Below, one piece after another: positions 1 to 4,737 of a stretch of DNA of 24,126 nt. The position numbers and the translations under genes were made by a program. The notes beneath the pieces are model-generated. The model did not search any database and was not told where the DNA came from. It was given only the letters and a program-made list of their open reading frames with translations. The DNA lies in IMG/VR virus record IMGVR_UViG_3300044972_000416, positions 1 through 24,126 of that record; one strand, written 5' to 3'. Each line of letters starts with the position of its first letter. The first letter of the stretch is position 1. This DNA is from a virus.

Positions 1-387
1 CTCATTTAGTTCCTTCTTTAAGTTAATCACCACCGTGTACTTGTTCATGTAGTGGTCGCGTTGCTCCCTCAGGGCGTTGTAATGCCTCTGATTGTTTCTG
101 CCGTTTACCTCGTTCTTTACCTTGGTCTTTATAATTTCAAGGGTGTTCTTGTAATTCCTAAGGCATAGGTTGTACACGCCTAGCCTGAACCCAAAGCTGA
201 GGAAGAATGCGTAGTCCTCCTTACTAATCTCCCTGTATATGTCTCCGAAGTGTGAGGTGTATATCTTAATACCTCCCTCGTTCTCGTTAACAATCTTTAT
301 ACCCCTGTAGATGTAAGACCTATACGTTGTTGTGTTTAGCTGGGTGCACCTTCTGTACTCCGATGCCTGTCTCCATAGTTCCTCCAT
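1..387 (-). CDS. Hypothetical protein, 3' end beyond window edge
   Basis: An open frame starts MEELWRQASEYRR and runs 129 codons to the left edge without a stop, so the gene is incomplete. I do not recognise the family. The visible part mixes aromatic and charged residues, with a tyrosine-rich first half. From about residue 85 it becomes a strongly basic, probably helical tail. Codon use is GC-richer than in the small genes just upstream. Its start codon overlaps the stop of the 23-aa peptide gene upstream (TAATG), which implies translational coupling in the leftward operon. Confidence 0.75.
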   Translation of the reverse strand, partial: MEELWRQASEYRRCTQLNTTTYRSYIYRGIKIVNENEGGIKIYTSHFGDIYREISKEDYAFFLSFGFRLGVYNLCLRNYKNTLEIIKTKVKNEVNGRNNQRHYNALREQRDHYMNKYTVVINLKKELNE

Positions 388-458
388 TACTCTATAAATT
401 TAGATATTACCAATACCGATACATAAAACGCGCCTGTTATTAAAAGTCCTAGTCCCAT
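387..458 (-). CDS. 23-aa putative single-pass membrane peptide
   Basis: The frame encodes MGLGLLITGAFYVSVLVISK and three more residues. It is almost entirely hydrophobic with one lysine near the end, as expected for one short membrane helix. Support comes from context. The start follows an A-rich leader (AAATAACAAATG), and the stop overlaps the start of the next gene as TAATG. Similar micro-membrane ORFs occur further up the same strand. Function is unknown, and so short an ORF could be chance, but the head-to-tail fit favours a real gene. Confidence 0.5.
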   Translation of the reverse strand: MGLGLLITGAFYVSVLVISKFIE

Positions 459-461
459 TTG

Positions 462-638
462 TTATTTGTTTTTTATTAATTCATTGTATTCCTCAACCCA
501 TTCAATGTTTATTTGAAGTCCAGCATTATAATATCTAGTAATTACTTCACATACTTCTTTAAATCTTTCTCGTCTTACTTGTTCGTAGTAATATCTTTTA
601 GGAATTAATCCTAGTGGTGGTTTTATTATTTTATTCAT
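462..638 (-). CDS. Hypothetical protein, 58 aa
   Basis: A small basic protein beginning MNKIIKPPLGLIPKRYYYEQ and ending LIKNK. The opening K-P-P-L-G-L-x-P-K/R pattern followed by R-x-R-x-x-E/K is a layout I associate with small ORFs of Bacteroidota phages and prophages; no function is known to me. The start sits in a 21-bp sequence that also precedes the next two upstream genes. The gap to the upstream gene is only 3 nt, so it is part of the leftward operon. Confidence 0.7.
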   Translation of the reverse strand: MNKIIKPPLGLIPKRYYYEQVRRERFKEVCEVITRYYNAGLQINIEWVEEYNELIKNK

Positions 639-641
639 ATC

Positions 642-857
642 TTATTTGTTTTTAAATTGTTCAAACCATTCTTTAGGCTCTATTGGTTTTTTAAATAGTA
701 AACGATAATTTGCATAATCATTCATATCTTCCTCACTATAACCTCGTTGTTGCTTTTCAATTTCTTTGGCTTGTTGAATATACATTTTTTCCATTTCAGT
801 TAATTGTATTTTATGTAACAATATATCAACCAACCATTCTACTGCTGTTTCTTTCAT
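642..857 (-). CDS. Small phage protein of the 'TAVEWL' type
   Basis: The 71-aa protein starts MKETAVEWLVDILLHKIQ and has a central QAKEIEKQQ segment. The combination of an N-terminal T-A-V-E-W-L and a later Q-A-K-E-M/I-E-K-Q-Q is a recurrent signature of a short hypothetical protein common in flavobacterial phages and prophages. It is predicted to be mostly helical and acidic. The role is unknown. It lies 3 nt from both neighbours and shares the repeated A-rich start region. Confidence 0.8.
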   Translation of the reverse strand: MKETAVEWLVDILLHKIQLTEMEKMYIQQAKEIEKQQRGYSEEDMNDYANYRLLFKKPIEPKEWFEQFKNK

Positions 858-860
858 ATC

Positions 861-1166
861 TTATTTGTTTTTAAAAGTTTCTTCAAGTGTTTCTTGTTTA
901 TGAAAATCTTTAAATGCTTTTTTTAATTTTTCATTTGGTTCTGGACTGTTTTCCAAAGCTTCAATAAATATTTTAGCATCTTCTTCAGTTTTGATTATAC
1001 TTTGTTTAGGTTCTTCTTTTGAGTCGCAGTCTTGACAAATAACAGTTTCTATAACTTCGTTATTTCCAACCTCATCTACAAAAGTTATATTTCTTTTTAA
1101 ATTAACATCTGTTTGATGGTACATAAAGTCCTCATTACATATAGGACATATCGTTATTATATGCAT
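861..1166 (-). CDS. Zinc-ribbon protein with an antitoxin-like C-terminal motif
   Basis: The 101-aa protein has a CPIC pair at residues 8-11 and a CQDC pair at about 44-47, consistent with a single zinc ribbon. After a charged linker comes a segment reading DAKIFIEALENSPEPNEKLK. This matches the E/D-x-F-x-x-A/L-L-E-N-P-P-E-P-N-x-x-L-K pattern seen at the C-terminus of DUF1778-type antitoxins and in assorted phage proteins. Metal binding is well supported. A DNA- or RNA-contacting adapter role is inference. It is the first gene after the terminator at 1191-1219, and I found no promoter of its own. Confidence 0.75.
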   Translation of the reverse strand: MHIITICPICNEDFMYHQTDVNLKRNITFVDEVGNNEVIETVICQDCDSKEEPKQSIIKTEEDAKIFIEALENSPEPNEKLKKAFKDFHKQETLEETFKNK

Positions 1167-1190
1167 ATCTTATTTGTTTTTAAATTAATT

Positions 1191-1219
1191 AATAAAAGAA
1201 GGGGCTGTTACACCCCTTC
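1191..1219 (-). terminator. Intrinsic terminator for the 1972-1339 operon
   Basis: On the minus strand a perfect 7-bp stem GAAGGGG/CCCCTTC (1213-1219 with 1198-1204) with an 8-nt loop is followed by TTTTATT. No T-run follows on the plus strand, so it acts leftward. It would end transcription of the three-gene group upstream, or attenuate read-through into 861-1166. Confidence 0.8.
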
Positions 1220-1338
1220 AGTGCAATATCTGAATTTGAGAGTATTATGAATATATCACGTACCAGTCCTCTCTTTGACTCACGCATTCAGACGACCTAC
1301 ATTCCATGCTGGGAAGGATTCTATTCACTGGCACGCTT
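1220..1338 (-). ncRNA. Structured RNA segment (3' UTR or small RNA)
   Basis: No convincing gene lies here, yet the minus-strand RNA can form a 9-bp long-range stem, CGUGCCAGU (1335-1327) with ACUGGUACG (1267-1259). It has one G-U wobble that would be a C-A mismatch in plus-strand RNA, which points to the minus strand. Inside is a UUCC/GGAA hairpin, and further on a GUGAUAU...AUAUUGCAC stem with a small bulge. The segment leads directly into the terminator at 1191-1219. I cannot assign it to a known RNA family. Confidence 0.4.
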
Positions 1339-1533
1339 TTAAATCATCTGAAGGGTTCGTGTCATGACCTTGAAGTTTAACTCACGCCTAACCAACTCCT
1401 TCGCTGTGTTGTAGTCTGTACGAGTCACACTCATCGTGTGAAGTATGTACTCCGTATATTTTTTCTGCCTTGTCGATATCTCCTCTATAGCAAGGCTAAT
1501 GTTAACCTTGCCCTTTGTTATGCGTCTTCTCAT
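1339..1533 (-). CDS. Hypothetical basic protein, 64 aa
   Basis: Begins MRRRITKGKVNISLAIEEIS, is strongly basic and is predicted to be helical. I do not recognise it. A role in nucleic-acid binding is only suggested by its charge. The start overlaps the stop of the upstream gene as ATGA, and it is the last gene of a three-gene coupled group before the structured segment and terminator. Confidence 0.65.
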   Translation of the reverse strand: MRRRITKGKVNISLAIEEISTRQKKYTEYILHTMSVTRTDYNTAKELVRRELNFKVMTRTLQMI

Positions 1534-1763
1534 ACCCTAAATTTTTTTAATAGTCCGTTATTTAATACACTTGATAACGCTCTCTCTTCCGACTCAGTCA
1601 TACCCATAACGTGATGAAGTATGTCTATCCTGTCGTACGTTACGTTCTCCCCGTACACCGAAGAGAACTTACCCATAAACGCAACCAACTCGTGGCCGTT
1701 TAGTTCCTCTTGATTGATGCCGTTACCAAACGAATCAACCCACTTGCCGTTTACTACTCTCAT
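1530..1763 (-). CDS. Hypothetical protein, 77 aa
   Basis: Begins MRVVNGKWVDSFGNGINQEE and ends LKKFRV. There are no membrane segments and no recognisable motif. Its mixed alpha/beta composition suggests a small soluble protein. It overlaps both neighbours by 4 nt (ATGA), a strong sign that all three genes in 1339-1972 are genuine and translated together. Confidence 0.65.
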   Translation of the reverse strand: MRVVNGKWVDSFGNGINQEELNGHELVAFMGKFSSVYGENVTYDRIDILHHVMGMTESEERALSSVLNNGLLKKFRV

Positions 1764-1972
1764 TTTGTGTTTAAATTTTCGTTTCGTGCTACCATATCAA
1801 TACTATCGTTTATGTACTCGATAGTCGTTGGACTTGTTAAAGCCCAGTATAAAATATTCTGAGCCGTCTGCTCATCGCATTCAAAATTATTCTGAACGTC
1901 GCTAACATGCCAAAGGTTATCTACAAAGTAACCCTCGTTTCTTAAAAAATCTTTTGCCTCTGCTAATGTCAT
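1760..1972 (-). CDS. Small conserved phage protein ('NLWHVxDV' type)
   Basis: The 70-aa protein carries NLWHVSDVQ (residues 19-27), then CDEQTAQNIL and ALTSPTTIEYI. The order L-W-x-x-x-D-V, a D/E-rich helix with A-Q, then A-L-T-x-x-x-T-x-x-x-I is one I associate with a small uncharacterised protein common in marine and Bacteroidota phages. Function unknown. It is first in its operon. The promoter candidate and CGACAT repeats at 2037-2148 lie directly upstream. Confidence 0.75.
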   Translation of the reverse strand: MTLAEAKDFLRNEGYFVDNLWHVSDVQNNFECDEQTAQNILYWALTSPTTIEYINDSIDMVARNENLNTK

Positions 1973-2036
1973 AATGTCAATTTTTAGTTCTCTATACTCT
2001 TATATATATTTTAATATAATTCTTATTTTTTTTTCG

Positions 2037-2071
2037 CAAAATAAAAGGAAAAATATCGACATAACGACATT
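2037..2071 (-). promoter_or_regulatory. Candidate leftward promoter with CGACAT operator
   Basis: The minus strand has TTATTTTG (2044-2037), one step from the Bacteroidota -7 consensus TAnnTTTG, about 65 nt before the start at 1972. No TTTG -33 box is present. A double CGACAT repeat (2056-2071) covers the place where it should be. The same arrangement occurs at 6023-6059. Function is inferred. Confidence 0.4.
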
Positions 2072-2148
2072 TTCTATCCTAACTTATTGATAATTAATAT
2101 TTTAACCTGTGTCGTTCTTAAAAAATATCGACACAACATCGACACAAA
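2056..2148. repeat. CGACAT / CGACACAA repeat cluster
   Basis: TCGACATAACGACATT at 2056-2071, GTGTCGTT at 2109-2116, and ATCGACACAACATCGACACAA around 2127-2147 (broken here by a spacer CA). The half-sites match those at 5754-6038, so one DNA-binding protein could recognise both regions. They lie in the 176-bp gap between genes 2149-2430 and 1760-1972. Confidence 0.6.
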
Positions 2149-2430
2149 CTACTCAAAGTCGACACTATTGTACCACTTTACAAATCTTACACAGGCGTTA
2201 TAGGTTGCTTGTATTTTAGTTTCTTCAAGTTCTGAATAATAATCTGTCGGTGTAGTTTCTATGTAACATACGTTTTCTCGTATCTCTACTACAACCCCTA
2301 AACTTTCAATCTTATCCACTACTTGCATAAGCCAGTTCCAATTGTATTCAAATAAGCTTGGCATATCTTCCCACGCTTGTGGGTTTTCACAATTAATAAA
2401 ATCTGCTAATAATTTGTTATTTGTTTTCAT
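2149..2430 (-). CDS. Conserved small phage protein ('WNWLMxVVxKIES')
   Basis: The 93-aa protein has NKLLADFIN near the N-terminus, YNWNWLMQVVDKIESLG in the middle (about residues 29-45) and YNACVRFVKWYN near the C-terminus. This succession (N-K-L-I/L-A-x-F, then W-x-W-L-M-x-V-V-x-K-I, then Y-N-A-x-V-x-F-I/V-K-W-Y-N) is a pattern I know from hypothetical proteins in many Bacteroidota phages. No catalytic motif is visible. It overlaps the next upstream gene by 14 nt. Confidence 0.8.
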   Translation of the reverse strand: MKTNNKLLADFINCENPQAWEDMPSLFEYNWNWLMQVVDKIESLGVVVEIRENVCYIETTPTDYYSELEETKIQATYNACVRFVKWYNSVDFE

Positions 2431-2695
2431 AAGTCTGAATTAATTGTTGGTTAAATTGATAGTAATAGTTGCTCATTGTGTCTATAAGTTCTCTGCCGTA
2501 TGCTGTATGAAACCCATAACTATGTGTGTAACCTCCTATTGCTTTGTTTTCTAATAGAAGATACATCATATCAAACTGATCCTGTTTAAACTTCTTACTT
2601 GCCTTTGTTATAGCCTTCGCCAATGCACTGCAATTGTGTCTTGGCTCTTGTTCTAATGTATTAACTATGTAGTCATTAACATGCTTTGCTCTCAT
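2417..2695 (-). CDS. Hypothetical protein, 92 aa
   Basis: Begins MRAKHVNDYIVNTLEQEPRH. Likely helical in the first half, followed by a glycine- and tyrosine-containing middle (GGYTHSYGFHTAYG) and a glutamine-rich end. It is not recognised. It overlaps its downstream neighbour by 14 nt and sits 4 nt from its upstream neighbour, consistent with one leftward operon. Confidence 0.7.
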   Translation of the reverse strand: MRAKHVNDYIVNTLEQEPRHNCSALAKAITKASKKFKQDQFDMMYLLLENKAIGGYTHSYGFHTAYGRELIDTMSNYYYQFNQQLIQTYENK

Positions 2696-2699
2696 AATA

Positions 2700-3038
2700 C
2701 TATTTTTTTAGGTTGATGAAAAACTCATCGTTAAATTTATACTTATCTCCCTTGTAGTTTGGATTGAATGCTAACACATCGCCTCCCTCTAATCGTAACG
2801 CTATGCTCTCTTGCTCTAGCAGGTCGCATATCAATTCAAATTCTACCAACGTGCTACCCTCAGATACTGAGTTTTCAAACACGGCAACAAATGTTTCCTC
2901 TTGCTTGCCTTCAAACCACCCGTACTGAAACGTGTAGGCTATTAATCTAAACCTCTTATGCTCTGCAAAGAAGTCTACTAGTTGCTCTGTGCTTAGGGTA
3001 TTGTTACCCATACCTATATTTACTTGAAATGTTTTCAT
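2700..3038 (-). CDS. Hypothetical protein, 112 aa
   Basis: Begins MKTFQVNIGMGNNTLSTEQL. The sequence alternates short beta-like and helical stretches: TEQLVDFFAEH helix, TFQYGWFEGK strand, ETFVAVFENS strand, ELICDLLEQESIA helix. This is a compact alpha/beta layout of the kind seen in small DUFs. There is no known function. It is the largest minus-strand gene in the window apart from the regulator candidate at 8790 and the gene cut off at the left edge. Confidence 0.75.
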   Translation of the reverse strand: MKTFQVNIGMGNNTLSTEQLVDFFAEHKRFRLIAYTFQYGWFEGKQEETFVAVFENSVSEGSTLVEFELICDLLEQESIALRLEGGDVLAFNPNYKGDKYKFNDEFFINLKK

Positions 3039-3047
3039 TTTAATAAT

Positions 3048-3203
3048 TTAAAAGTTATACTCAATATCAAAGTCCTCTTTAGTTAATTGTTTCTTTAAGT
3101 CCTCCAAATCATCGAAAAGATTTTCATCTAAGTCCGTTTCATTTGCGTATCTTATTACTGCACTTTCGCCTACTATATCGTACGTGTATGTTTTTGTTTT
3201 CAT
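3048..3203 (-). CDS. Hypothetical acidic protein, 51 aa
   Basis: Begins MKTKTYTYDIVGESAVIRYA and ends DFDIEYNF. It is acidic, with a DENLFDDLEDLKKQ segment. It fills the gap between its neighbours exactly, in the same direction, with an A/T-rich start region (TTTATCATG). The family is unknown. Confidence rests on fit and composition. Confidence 0.6.
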   Translation of the reverse strand: MKTKTYTYDIVGESAVIRYANETDLDENLFDDLEDLKKQLTKEDFDIEYNF

Positions 3204-3214
3204 GATAAATAATG

Positions 3215-3292
3215 TTAGTTTCTTAATACTAGTGCTGAGTTCTTTGCGCCCTCTAATAATTCAAACTTAATTCTTTTTAATAATGCTATCAT
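3215..3292 (-). CDS. 25-aa amphipathic peptide
   Basis: Encodes MIALLKRIKFELLEGAKNSA and five more residues ending LRN. The pattern suggests an amphipathic helix. Its ATG overlaps the stop of the upstream 97-aa gene (ATGA), which is the main support for it being translated. Unknown function. Confidence 0.5.
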   Translation of the reverse strand: MIALLKRIKFELLEGAKNSALVLRN

Positions 3293-3582
3293 AACGATTT
3301 GTATTTAGTAGTTAGTTCGTTTATCCACGATGAATAATTAATAATTTCCTGTCTTTTTTCTTTAGTCAGTCTCTTGATTCCTTGAAATCTTTTCTGCTCT
3401 GCAATCTCTTTTTCAATTGCCATACTTACCACCTTCTTCATTGAAGATTGAAACGGGTATACCTCCCACGTTCTGTTTATGTAGTGGCACTTTGCCTCAC
3501 ATACCAAGGCATTGTTTCTGTATAATTTAGATACGTGAGTGAACCCACTTCTTGTACTTTTGTATTCGTTTTTAATTTCCAT
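3289..3582 (-). CDS. Conserved small phage protein, 97 aa
   Basis: Begins MEIKNEYKSTRSGFTHVSKL. A beta-rich N-terminal half contains AKCHYINRTWEVYPFQS (about residues 30-46), followed by a basic helical C-terminal half. The A-K-C-x-Y-x-N-R-T-W-E-x-Y-x-F-Q-S core recurs in short ORFs of many phages, where it is uncharacterised. Coupled by ATGA to the 25-aa peptide gene downstream. Confidence 0.75.
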   Translation of the reverse strand: MEIKNEYKSTRSGFTHVSKLYRNNALVCEAKCHYINRTWEVYPFQSSMKKVVSMAIEKEIAEQKRFQGIKRLTKEKRQEIINYSSWINELTTKYKSL

Positions 3583-3585
3583 AGC

Positions 3586-3777
3586 TTAATCTTTTCCGTT
3601 AGGGTTATCTTCATAAAACCCAACGACTGCGTCGTCGTTAGGCGTAATTTTTTCTTCGTTAATAAAATCCAATATGTTTTGAATGTCTGCTGAATGCATC
3701 GTTTTGTTGCCTATGGTACACTTAAACATTCGTGCTGTAAGTGTGCCGTATACCTCAATTGTATATCTTTCTTCCAT
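3586..3777 (-). CDS. Hypothetical protein, 63 aa
   Basis: Begins MEERYTIEVYGTLTARMFKC and ends DNPNGKD. The predicted order is beta strands, then a helix (ADIQNILDFINEE), then an acidic tail. It is not recognised. Its start codon overlaps the stop of the upstream 23-aa membrane peptide (TAATG), implying coupled translation. Confidence 0.65.
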   Translation of the reverse strand: MEERYTIEVYGTLTARMFKCTIGNKTMHSADIQNILDFINEEKITPNDDAVVGFYEDNPNGKD

Positions 3778-3848
3778 TAGTCCATATAATTTATAATTAA
3801 TATCATTGCCACTACTATTACTACACCTGCTATAAAACCTACTACCAT
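3777..3848 (-). CDS. 23-aa putative membrane peptide
   Basis: Encodes MVVGFIAGVVIVVAMILIIN followed by YMD, a nearly uninterrupted hydrophobic helix. It overlaps the preceding 27-aa peptide gene by 7 nt and the next gene by one base of a TAATG junction. The tight chain of overlaps argues for a real gene. Confidence 0.5.
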   Translation of the reverse strand: MVVGFIAGVVIVVAMILIINYMD

Positions 3849-3925
3849 ATCAATGCGAATAAAATAATTACTACCCACCATATCGTCATTATAACGATGT
3901 CTGAAAATGTTACTTTTGTTTCCAT
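3842..3925 (-). CDS. 27-aa putative membrane peptide
   Basis: Begins METKVTFSDIVIMTIWWVVI and ends in LFALIW. A short polar start is followed by a tryptophan-containing hydrophobic helix running to the C-terminus. It overlaps the upstream 49-aa membrane protein gene by 16 nt and the downstream peptide gene by 7 nt. Function unknown. Confidence 0.5.
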   Translation of the reverse strand: METKVTFSDIVIMTIWWVVIILFALIW

Positions 3926-4059
3926 GAATTTTGTTGTTTAATTAATAAAATAATAATTGAAGGTATTGCTATTAATTCTGCGACACCCAACACATAAATG
4001 TTTGTCGTTGCTATTGCTACAAATACTAATAACAACGAAATTGATAATAATAATTTCAT
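3910..4059 (-). CDS. 49-aa protein with two predicted membrane helices
   Basis: Begins MKLLLSISLLLVFVAIATTN. The first hydrophobic stretch spans residues 3-18 and a second spans about 29-40, with a short basic tail KQQNSWKQK. This resembles the helical-hairpin organisation of small phage membrane proteins. Its start overlaps the preceding stop by ATGA. Holin-like or host-membrane roles are possible but not shown. Confidence 0.55.
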   Translation of the reverse strand: MKLLLSISLLLVFVAIATTNIYVLGVAELIAIPSIIILLIKQQNSWKQK

Positions 4060-4220
4060 AATACGTTTTTCATTTTACTATTGTTAATTAATTCACGAGG
4101 CGTTATTAAGCCTAACTTATAAGCATTCGTGTAGTTTGTGTCTTCTTTTGTCGCTATCAAGTCTGCAAATATTTTTTCAGTCTCAAAAACTAATCTGTAT
4201 GCTAATTTTATTTTAGTCAT
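4056..4220 (-). CDS. Hypothetical protein, 54 aa
   Basis: Begins MTKIKLAYRLVFETEKIFAD and contains NAYKLGLITPRELINNSKM. It is predicted to be helical. It is the first gene downstream of the type I hammerhead. Cleavage there would leave this mRNA with a 24-nt leader starting UUAACC. Function is unknown. It couples by ATGA to the membrane protein gene that follows. Confidence 0.65.
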   Translation of the reverse strand: MTKIKLAYRLVFETEKIFADLIATKEDTNYTNAYKLGLITPRELINNSKMKNVL

Positions 4221-4237
4221 AATAAATAATTTTAATT

Positions 4238-4288
4238 GGTTAAGACGGGCAATGCCCGTTTCGACTATCTAAGTCTCGTCAGTTAACC
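4238..4288 (-). ncRNA. Hammerhead ribozyme, type I
   Basis: Minus-strand RNA reads stem I GGUUAA (4288-4283), core CUGACGA (4282-4276), stem II GACU/AGUC with loop UAGAU (4275-4263), core GAAA (4262-4259), stem III CGGGC/GCCCG with loop AUU (4258-4246), cleavage dinucleotide UC (4245-4244), and stem I UUAACC (4243-4238). Every stem is perfectly paired and every invariant core base is present. The cleavage triplet is the canonical GUC. With stem I open, this is a type I hammerhead. Predicted cleavage lies between 4244 and 4243. It sits 2 nt after the stop of 4291-4446 and 18 nt before the start of 4056-4220. Confidence 0.92.
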
Positions 4289-4290
4289 TG

Positions 4291-4446
4291 TTACTTTATT
4301 TTGTAGAATATTACGTCACCGCAATTTCCTTGTCTACTAAATCCTTTATTTATTATTTCATTAGCCTCTTGAATAGTTAGCGTTTTGTTTACACCTTTAG
4401 TAGTTAAAAAAATTTGTCCGTTAGGGTAGATTGTTAGTGTTTTCAT
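4291..4446 (-). CDS. Hypothetical protein, 51 aa, second gene of the ribozyme-flanked pair
   Basis: Begins MKTLTIYPNGQIFLTTKGVN and ends VIFYKIK. The layout is a beta hairpin, a helix (TIQEANEIINKG), then a strand with RQGNCGDV, a compact alpha/beta module I do not recognise. It starts 1 nt after the stop of 4448-4672, and its stop lies 2 nt before the type I hammerhead. After cleavage, the transcript carrying it would end in the ribozyme's stem II/III structure with a 2',3'-cyclic phosphate. Confidence 0.65.
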   Translation of the reverse strand: MKTLTIYPNGQIFLTTKGVNKTLTIQEANEIINKGFSRQGNCGDVIFYKIK

Positions 4447-4447
4447 A

Positions 4448-4672
4448 TTATTTAATTTTAACGTTTAACAATATCTTTTGTGCTCTTATGATCGCACTAC
4501 ATTTTTCTAGTATTTCCTCGGCTAATTTATAGTCATCCCCATCATCCTCAAGGTAGTCAAACTGACCTACAAGTTCATACATTGTGTCGTGGTATGTATC
4601 AAAAAACAATCCCATCTCTAGTTGATTATACAACTTGTTTACTTCTTTTTCAATTTGTGATAGTGTCTTCAT
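4448..4672 (-). CDS. Hypothetical acidic protein, 74 aa, first gene of the ribozyme-flanked pair
   Basis: Begins MKTLSQIEKEVNKLYNQLEM. It is predicted to be all-helical, with an acidic middle (LEDDGDDYKLAEEILEK) and a basic end (NVKIK). No known family. It is the first gene of the leftward operon. Its ATG lies 12 nt after the type III hammerhead, whose cleavage would leave a leader of about 60 nt containing most of the ribozyme. The leader has the A/T-rich start region AAAUUAUUUAUUAUG. Confidence 0.75.
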   Translation of the reverse strand: MKTLSQIEKEVNKLYNQLEMGLFFDTYHDTMYELVGQFDYLEDDGDDYKLAEEILEKCSAIIRAQKILLNVKIK

Positions 4673-4684
4673 AATAAATAATTT

Positions 4685-4737
4685 AACGTTTCGTCGTTCT
4701 GCGACTCATCAGCATGGATAACACATCCATGTACGTT
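4685..4737 (-). ncRNA. Hammerhead ribozyme, type III
   Basis: Minus-strand RNA reads stem III AACG (4737-4734), UA cleavage dinucleotide (4733-4732), stem I CAUGGAU/AUCCAUG with loop GUGUU (4731-4713), core CUGAUGA (4712-4706), stem II GUCG/CGAC with loop CAGAA (4705-4693), core GAAA (4692-4689), and stem III CGUU (4688-4685). All invariant core bases and the G10.1-C11.1 pair are present. The cleavage triplet is GUA. Stem III is open and only 4 bp, but may extend by UUU/AAA beyond an AGA bulge. Predicted cleavage lies between 4732 and 4731. It is the last element of the operon leader. Confidence 0.9.

Larger units (their letters stand above)
636..1184 (-). repeat. 21-bp start-region repeat, three exact copies
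   Basis: Copies lie at 636-656, 855-875 and 1164-1184. On the minus strand each runs from TTTAAAAACAAATAAG to the start ATG. In the first two copies the same bases encode the last codons and stop of the preceding gene (ending ...KNK). In the third they lie in an intergenic region, so the conserved function is probably the A-rich translation-initiation region rather than the peptide tail. A fourth, diverged version (AAAAACAAATAACAAATG) precedes the 23-aa gene at 387-458. Confidence 0.75.

Noticed and set aside
1245-1307. 20-aa minus-strand ORF (MECRSSECV...)
   Set aside because: It lies within the structured RNA segment, has no A-rich start region and no overlap with neighbours; probably chance.
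4246-4258. Hairpin GCCCG/CGGGC read as a terminator
   Set aside because: No T-run follows on either strand, and the hairpin is stem III of the type I hammerhead.
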